Below, one piece after another: positions 57,940 to 64,000 of a stretch of 64,000 nt of DNA. The stretch comes from Rhizobium sp. NZLR1 (GTDB lineage Bacteria > Pseudomonadota > Alphaproteobacteria > Rhizobiales > Rhizobiaceae). The position numbers and the translations under genes are program-made. The stretch covers positions 3,043,501 through 3,107,500 of the forward strand of contig NZ_CP071632.1 in NCBI RefSeq assembly GCF_017357385.1, read 5' to 3'. Positions within the stretch are counted from its first letter, which is position 1. Every line of letters begins with the position of its first letter. The notes beneath the pieces were generated by a model. It saw only the letters and a program-made list of their open reading frames with translations. It ran no database searches and was not told the DNA's origin.

Positions 57940-57955
57940 ATAAAGATATCTTTAT
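57940..57955. promoter_or_regulatory. Perfect palindromic operator candidate for the ArsR-metF operon
   Basis: ATAAAGATATCTTTAT is its own reverse complement over 16 bases and lies 19-34 bases before the ArsR-methyltransferase start codon. AT-rich palindromes of this size are typical operators of ArsR-family repressors. Confidence 0.7.
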
Positions 57956-58033
57956 GTGATTTGAAAGACGGTGACAAGCGTCAATTCGCGCTCCCGCGAA
58001 ATTGCCTGCTCAAATTGCGACAGGCCAGACGTG

Positions 58034-58062
58034 AAAAAGCCCCGGCCGAACCGGGGCTTTTT
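58034..58062 (-). terminator. Intrinsic terminator after ettA
   Basis: AAAAAGCCCCGG, five bases and CCGGGGCTTTTT form a strong stem with T runs in both directions, 21 bases beyond the ettA stop. Confidence 0.88.
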
Positions 58063-58082
58063 GACTGGAAAAACGGCTGCGA

Positions 58083-59732
<1,650 letters not shown>

Positions 59733-59829
59733 GCTGCGCTGCTCCGGGCGGAAAACTTCGATCGTGCCGCTATGTAGGCGAAACAGCGCCTGCGGGCAAC
59801 GCCGAAACCCGGTTACTCAGGATTTCCGG

Positions 59830-60570
59830 TCAAAAGCCCGCAGCATCGACGACGCCCTCGTCGCAGCCGAAGGAGGTTTTCCCCGCCCCCTGGATCAGAT
59901 CGGCAAGCCCGGCGCTTTTCGCCGACGCCGCCCCGGCGGCCTCCGAAAGCCCGATGGTCAACCCGCTGATCATCTTGACATTGCCGGCCCGCCGGCAGCT
60001 CATCTTGACGCGCTCGCCGGCGCCCGGCCCGAAGCTCTTGTCGAAAGCTGCCTTGATCGCCTCGGCCTTGACCTGCTTGCCGATATTGGCGGCGAAAAGA
60101 TCGCGCACGGCCGAGGTATTGAGCGCGCCGAGGAGATGCACGCCGACGCCGAAATAATCTTCGGCGCTCATTTTCGTGCAGGTGCCGTGTTTTGTCCACT
60201 CATGCCGTTCCAGACCGGATTGCGTCCCGGGCATGGCCTTTGCGAGCGCCGCCTGCGTCTCCGCCGAAAGCGTGACCGCCGGCAACGTGTTCCAGCTGCC
60301 GTCCTTATCGGCGGCCTTCTGCTCGGCGTTGACGTCGCAATAATTCTGTCGCATCGGCCAGAGCCCGTGCAAGGAAAAATTCGTCGCATCGGGGCGCTCG
60401 CCGGTCTGGCTCGCACATTCGGCCTTCTTCTGGTTCGTTTGGCAGAAAGCCGGCTGCCAGCTTGCTGAAAGAATAAAACGGGTGCGCCCGCCGGCCTCCT
60501 GCGCCACGGCGGCGCCGGCAACAACCATCGAAACGGCGAACGTCAAGGTACGTAACTGCATGCTGCTCAT
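59830..60570 (-). CDS. Secreted ribonuclease T2
   Basis: RNase T2 cleaves RNA through 2',3'-cyclic phosphates in the periplasm. The 246-residue protein has a signal peptide (LRTLTFAVSMVVAGAAVAQ), CAS1 FSLHGLWP (His68) and CAS2 HEWTKHGTC (Glu124, His128), which supply the catalytic residues. Paired cysteines (CQTNQKKAEC, CDV, CRR, FGCDEG) suggest disulphides. The ATG at 60570 follows GGGGG; 60561 is a close alternative. The repeat at 60697-60791 lies upstream. Confidence 0.93.
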   Translation of the reverse strand: MSSMQLRTLTFAVSMVVAGAAVAQEAGGRTRFILSASWQPAFCQTNQKKAECASQTGERPDATNFSLHGLWPMRQNYCDVNAEQKAADKDGSWNTLPAVTLSAETQAALAKAMPGTQSGLERHEWTKHGTCTKMSAEDYFGVGVHLLGALNTSAVRDLFAANIGKQVKAEAIKAAFDKSFGPGAGERVKMSCRRAGNVKMISGLTIGLSEAAGAASAKSAGLADLIQGAGKTSFGCDEGVVDAAGF

Positions 60571-60696
60571 TTCAACCCCCAAAAAAGAACAATACAGGAA
60601 CAAATAAGCACGAAGATCGAAAGCCCGCAACCCTGAATCGTAGCGTTCCCGCATTTTGTTATCGGATAACTCAAGGCTCGGTGTTGCATTTGCCTT

Positions 60697-60791
60697 CAGC
60701 GCCGCGCGTCTTTTCAGACGCGCAAAGGACGCTGCAGCACATTGCTGCTGCATAATTCCTTAAATCGATTCCGATTTAAGGAATTATGCAG
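60697..60791. repeat. Two-hairpin palindromic repeat, copy 2
   Basis: A first hairpin GCGCGTCT-TTTC-AGACGCGC is followed by AAAGGACGCT and then by arms GCATAATTCCTTAAATCG and CGATTTAAGGAATTATGC around ATTC, 18 perfect base pairs. The layout matches 8699-8814. It ends 34 bases before the start codon of the hydrolase gene. Confidence 0.78.
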
Positions 60792-60825
60792 TGCGATCTG
60801 GTCTGTTCCTGCAAGGAGGATCCAG

Positions 60826-61770
60826 ATGTTTTCTGAAACGCAAAAGCTCACCGTGCCGGGGGCGTCGCTTGCCTATCACCATATCGAGGCCGCCGGCCCG
60901 GCGCGCGGCATCCTGTTGATATCGCACGGCCTCGCCGAACATTCGAAACGCTATCGCGCTTTCGCAGAGGCTATGACGGCGCGCGGCTATCACGTCTATG
61001 CCCATGACCACCGCGGCCACGGCGAGACGACGGCCCCCGACGCGCCGATCGGCCGCTTCGCCCGGCGGGACGGCGTCGACAGAGTGATCGGCGACGTCAT
61101 CGCCATGCGCGCTCACGCTGCCTTGCGCCATCCTGGCCTGCCGGTGATCCTCTTCGGCCATTCGATGGGCGGCCTGATCGCCCTCAATGCCGCCGTCACG
61201 GCGCCTGTCGATTTCGACGCCGTCGCCGTCTGGAATTCGAATTTCGCCGTCGGTCTCGCCGGCCGCGCCGCCCAGGCGATCCTGCTTGCCGAGCGCATGC
61301 TGAAGGGCTCCGACGTGCCGAGCGGCCTCCTGCCGAAACTCACCTTCGGCGCCTGGGGAAAGTCGATTCCGGGATGCCGCACCGAGTTCGACTGGCTCTC
61401 GCGCCTTCCCGACGAAGTCGACAAATATATCACCGATCCGCTCTGCGGCTTCGACGCCTCGGTCTCTCTCTGGCTTGATCTTTTCGACCTGACTTTTCGC
61501 GCCCCGCAGAAGCGCCATCTGGATCGGCTGCCGCGCCACATGCCAATCCATCTGGTCGGCGGCGGTGAAGACCCGGCGACGGCGCGTGGAAAAGCCATCG
61601 TCTGGCTGTCAAACCATTTGAAAGCCCGGGGCTTCTCTCGTATCAGCACTGAGATATATCAGGGCATGCGGCATGAGACGCTGAACGAGATCGGCGCAGA
61701 AGCGGCAACCGCAGCCTTCGCGGACTGGTGCGACGAGGCCGTCGCCAGACCCCGAGCGGCCAGATCCTGA
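60826..61770 (+). CDS. Alpha/beta hydrolase, monoacylglycerol lipase-like
   Basis: The 314-residue protein is a Hydrolase_4 (lysophospholipase/MGL) family member. ILLISHGLAEHSKRYRAFAEAM gives the oxyanion region, the nucleophile is Ser113 in FGHSMGGLIAL, YAHDHRGHGET is typical, and the late Asp (GGGEDPAT) and His (MRHETLNE) complete the triad. No signal peptide is seen, so it is probably cytoplasmic, and its exact lipid substrate is unknown. AAGGAGGA precedes ATG 60826. The EamA gene starts 17 bases after its stop. Confidence 0.88.
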   Translation: MFSETQKLTVPGASLAYHHIEAAGPARGILLISHGLAEHSKRYRAFAEAMTARGYHVYAHDHRGHGETTAPDAPIGRFARRDGVDRVIGDVIAMRAHAALRHPGLPVILFGHSMGGLIALNAAVTAPVDFDAVAVWNSNFAVGLAGRAAQAILLAERMLKGSDVPSGLLPKLTFGAWGKSIPGCRTEFDWLSRLPDEVDKYITDPLCGFDASVSLWLDLFDLTFRAPQKRHLDRLPRHMPIHLVGGGEDPATARGKAIVWLSNHLKARGFSRISTEIYQGMRHETLNEIGAEAATAAFADWCDEAVARPRAARS

Positions 61771-61787
61771 GCAACAAGGATTTCATC

Positions 61788-62744
61788 ATGAGCAACACCA
61801 CTGCCCGCCCCATATCGTCCAACCCCGACGTGACCACAGGGCTTGCGCTGATGTTTCTTTCGGTAATGGTCTCGCCGCTCATCGACATCTTCGCCAAGCT
61901 TGCCGTCGTCACGATCCCGTCCGCCGAGATCACCGCCGCCCGCTTTGCCCTACAGGCGCTCTGCATGCTACCGATCGTCATATGGCGGCGCAGCTTCACC
62001 GACTTCTCCTGGCGCCAGAGCCTTTTCCATGCCATCCGCGGCGCGATCATAACGGTCTCGATGATCTCCTTCGTCACCACGCTGAAATATATGGCCGTCG
62101 CCGACGCGATTGCGATCTTCTTCGTCGAGCCGATCGTGCTGACCATTCTCGGCGGCATTTTCCTGAAGGAAACGATCGGCTGGCGGCGCTATACCGCCTG
62201 CGGCGTCGGCTTCTTCGGGGCAATGCTGATCATCCAGCCGAGTTTCAGCGAAGTCGGCTACGTCGCGCTCCTGCCCGTCCTCAGCGCGCTCTGCATCGCG
62301 ATCTTCGTACTGATGACCCGCGTCCTCTCGCACCGGGAAGATCCCTGGGCGATGCAGTTCCAGATGGGCATCTGGGGCCTCATCTTCTGCGCCATCCTGC
62401 TTTTTGCGGGCGAAGGAAGCGGTTCCGATCTCTTCGATCCCGTCATGCCTGAAGGCAGCGCCTGGTTCTACCTCGCCGGGGTCGGCGCCATGGCCGCGAT
62501 AGCGGGCATCTTCGGCGTCTATGCCTATCGTGCAGCACCGGCCTCGACGCTGGCGCCGCTGCAATATTTCGAGATCGTCTCGGCGACGATCTTCGCCTGG
62601 CTTGTTTTCGGCGACTTTCCGGATGCGGTCAAATGGCTCGGCATCATGATCATCATGGCGTCGGGCTTCTACATCCTCTGGCGCGAGCGCCGCTTTGCTT
62701 CAAAGCCTGTATCCGATACATCTGAGGCGACACTGGCGCCGTAG
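61788..62744 (+). CDS. EamA/DMT family transporter
   Basis: The 318-residue, ten-helix protein has two EamA units: LALMFLSVMVSPLIDIFAKLAVVTIPSAEITAARFALQ and a second from YVALLPVLSALCIAIFVLMTRVLS, with VEPIVLTILGGIFLKETIGWRRY between and APLQYFEIVSATIFAWLVFGD near the end. ATG 61788 (MSNTTARPISSN) follows an AAGGA site. It probably forms an operon with the upstream hydrolase and downstream CoA transferase. Substrate is unknown. Confidence 0.88.
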   Translation: MSNTTARPISSNPDVTTGLALMFLSVMVSPLIDIFAKLAVVTIPSAEITAARFALQALCMLPIVIWRRSFTDFSWRQSLFHAIRGAIITVSMISFVTTLKYMAVADAIAIFFVEPIVLTILGGIFLKETIGWRRYTACGVGFFGAMLIIQPSFSEVGYVALLPVLSALCIAIFVLMTRVLSHREDPWAMQFQMGIWGLIFCAILLFAGEGSGSDLFDPVMPEGSAWFYLAGVGAMAAIAGIFGVYAYRAAPASTLAPLQYFEIVSATIFAWLVFGDFPDAVKWLGIMIIMASGFYILWRERRFASKPVSDTSEATLAP

Positions 62745-62760
62745 AAACGGACGAGGAAAT

Positions 62761-63948
62761 ATGACGACGAAAAAGCCGCCGCTTGCCGGCATCCGGGTGA
62801 TCGAGCTTGCCCGCGTGCTCGCCGGTCCCTGGGCGGGACAGATGCTCGCCGATCTCGGCGCCGATGTCATCAAGGTCGAAAATCCCGACGGCGGCGACGA
62901 CACCCGCCAATGGGGGCCGCCCTTCGTCGAAGGCGCCGATGGCGAAAATCTCTCGGCCGCCTATTACCACGCCGCCAATCGCGGCAAGCGCTCCATCACT
63001 GCTGATCTGAAGAGCCCCGAAGGTCAGGATCTCGTCCGCCGCCTTGTCGCCACCGCCGATGTAGTGATCGAGAATTTCAAGCTCGGCGGCCTCGTCAAAT
63101 ACGGGCTCGATTACGACAGCTTGCGCCAGGTGAACCCGAAACTCGTCTACTGCTCGATCACCGGCTTCGGCCAGACCGGCCCCTATGCCAGCCTCGCGGG
63201 CTATGATTACATCGTCCAGGGCATGTCAGGTTTCATGTCGATCACTGGCGAGCCGGACGGCCAGCCGATGAAGGCAGGCGTTGCCATCGCCGATATTTTC
63301 ACCGGCATCTATGCCGTCTCGGCAATCGAGGCTGCCCTGATCCACGCGCTCAAGTCAGGCGAGGGCCAGCTCGTCGACATGGCCCTGCTCGACGTGCAAT
63401 CGGCCGTGCTCGCCAATCAGAACATGAATTACCTCGTCTCCGACAAGGCACCCACCCGCCTCGGCAATGCCCATCCGAATATCTCACCCTATGAGGTCGT
63501 GCCGGCGGCAGACAGCTATCTCATTCTGGCGGTCGGAAACGACGGCCAGTTCCGTCGCCTCTGCACCATCCTCGGCCTTGACGCCATCGCCGGCGACGAG
63601 CGTTTCGCCACCAACAGGGCCCGCGTCGCCAATCGCGGCGAGGTGCGCAGCCTCATCTCGACCGAGACCCTGAAATGGCGGAAGGCGGATCTGCTGAAGG
63701 CCTGCGAGGAGAATGCGGTTCCCGCCGGCCCGATCAACACGATCGAAGAGATGTTCGCCGACCCGCAGGTACAGGCCCGCGGCCTGCGCATTGACCTTGC
63801 GGATGCGGCCGGAACCGTGATCCCCGGGGTCAGGACGCCGGTGGTGCTGTCGGAAACGCCGTTGTCTTACATCAGGCCGAGCCCGCGTCTCGGCGAACAC
63901 AGCGAAGAAATTCTGGCGGAACTCGCCGAGCGCGAGAGGAAGGTATAG
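62761..63948 (+). CDS. CaiB/BaiF family (class III) CoA transferase
   Basis: Class III CoA transferases move CoA between carboxylic acids. The 395-residue protein has GIRVIELARVLAGPWAGQMLADLGADVIKVE at the start, GKRSITADLKSPEGQDLVRRL, CSITGFGQTGPYASLAGYD and the conserved Asp block VDMALLDVQSAVLANQ in the middle. ATG 62761 follows GACGAGGA. It ends two bases before the TPP enzyme gene. Such pairs suggest formyl- or oxalyl-CoA-like chemistry, but the substrate is not shown by sequence. Confidence 0.9.
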   Translation: MTTKKPPLAGIRVIELARVLAGPWAGQMLADLGADVIKVENPDGGDDTRQWGPPFVEGADGENLSAAYYHAANRGKRSITADLKSPEGQDLVRRLVATADVVIENFKLGGLVKYGLDYDSLRQVNPKLVYCSITGFGQTGPYASLAGYDYIVQGMSGFMSITGEPDGQPMKAGVAIADIFTGIYAVSAIEAALIHALKSGEGQLVDMALLDVQSAVLANQNMNYLVSDKAPTRLGNAHPNISPYEVVPAADSYLILAVGNDGQFRRLCTILGLDAIAGDERFATNRARVANRGEVRSLISTETLKWRKADLLKACEENAVPAGPINTIEEMFADPQVQARGLRIDLADAAGTVIPGVRTPVVLSETPLSYIRPSPRLGEHSEEILAELAERERKV

Positions 63949-63950
63949 GC

Positions 63951-64000
63951 ATGAAGAGGACCGGCGGGCAACTGATCGTCGAGGCGCTGAAGGCGAACGG
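63951..64000 (+). CDS. Thiamine pyrophosphate-dependent enzyme, 5' end only
   Basis: The frame from ATG 63951 reads MKRTGGQLIVEALKANG and runs off the window. This opening is typical of TPP-dependent acetolactate synthase, oxalyl-CoA decarboxylase-like enzymes, whose N-terminal helix precedes the GV..iFgvPG motif. It follows the CoA transferase by two bases, so the two are probably co-transcribed. Only 16 codons are visible. Confidence 0.6.
   Translation, partial: MKRTGGQLIVEALKAN

Overview
The window is a high-GC alphaproteobacterial chromosome segment, most likely from Rhizobium of the etli/leguminosarum/phaseoli group. I infer this from the protein sequences, from the long-linker FtsZ, from the btaA-btaB betaine-lipid pair lying near pfp and metF, and from several palindromic intergenic repeats of a kind common in Rhizobium. 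It is mostly core genome. There is no rRNA or tRNA gene, CRISPR array, prophage or insertion sequence that I can see.

Layout. 0-10 kb holds housekeeping and accessory genes: the 3' end of a nicotinamidase gene, a RibD-like reductase, DUF2164, azlCD, a three-domain aminopeptidase P, a 57-codon orphan ORF behind a sigma54-like promoter, prmA, a SCO1-type copper chaperone, a decayed chemoreceptor next to an intact cheW, creA, a DEDDh exonuclease and a GNAT acetyltransferase. 10-40 kb is the division and cell-wall (dcw) cluster. It is transcribed on the minus strand, so it reads right to left: mraZ, rsmH, ftsL, ftsI, murE, murF, mraY, murD, ftsW, murG, murC, murB, then an interruption (epimerase, MFS transporter, aquaporin), then ddlB, ftsQ, ftsA, ftsZ, lpxC, bamD, recN, a DUF6886 gene and ligA. 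Most neighbouring dcw genes overlap by 1-4 bases or are less than 25 bases apart.

40-46 kb has RNase P RNA (rnpB), a tandem pair of paralogous FAD oxidoreductases, a small lytic transglycosylase, and an amidase/TerB-J-domain pair. 46-54.5 kb has pyrophosphate-dependent phosphofructokinase, a LysE exporter, another transglycosylase, a periplasmic serine hydrolase, btaAB (membrane lipid remodelling, with a Pho-box candidate), a GH25 lipoprotein and an MltB-like transglycosylase. 54.6-64 kb has two EamA exporters, a 25-codon membrane micro-ORF, metF behind an ArsR-methyltransferase fusion gene with a perfect palindromic operator candidate, ettA, a T2 ribonuclease, a lipase-like hydrolase, a CoA transferase and the start of a TPP enzyme.

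How they work together: the dcw block makes UDP-MurNAc-pentapeptide and lipid II and assembles the divisome. The lytic transglycosylases, amidase and GH25 enzyme further along remodel the same wall. LpxC and BamD build the outer membrane. The most informative non-coding signals are a 10-bp-periodic TGGG array over the mraZ promoter, the palindrome in front of the ArsR/metF operon, the Pho-box candidate before btaA, the sigma54-like promoter before the 57-codon ORF, and three families of hairpin repeats, one of which supplies the last codons of an aminopeptidase gene.
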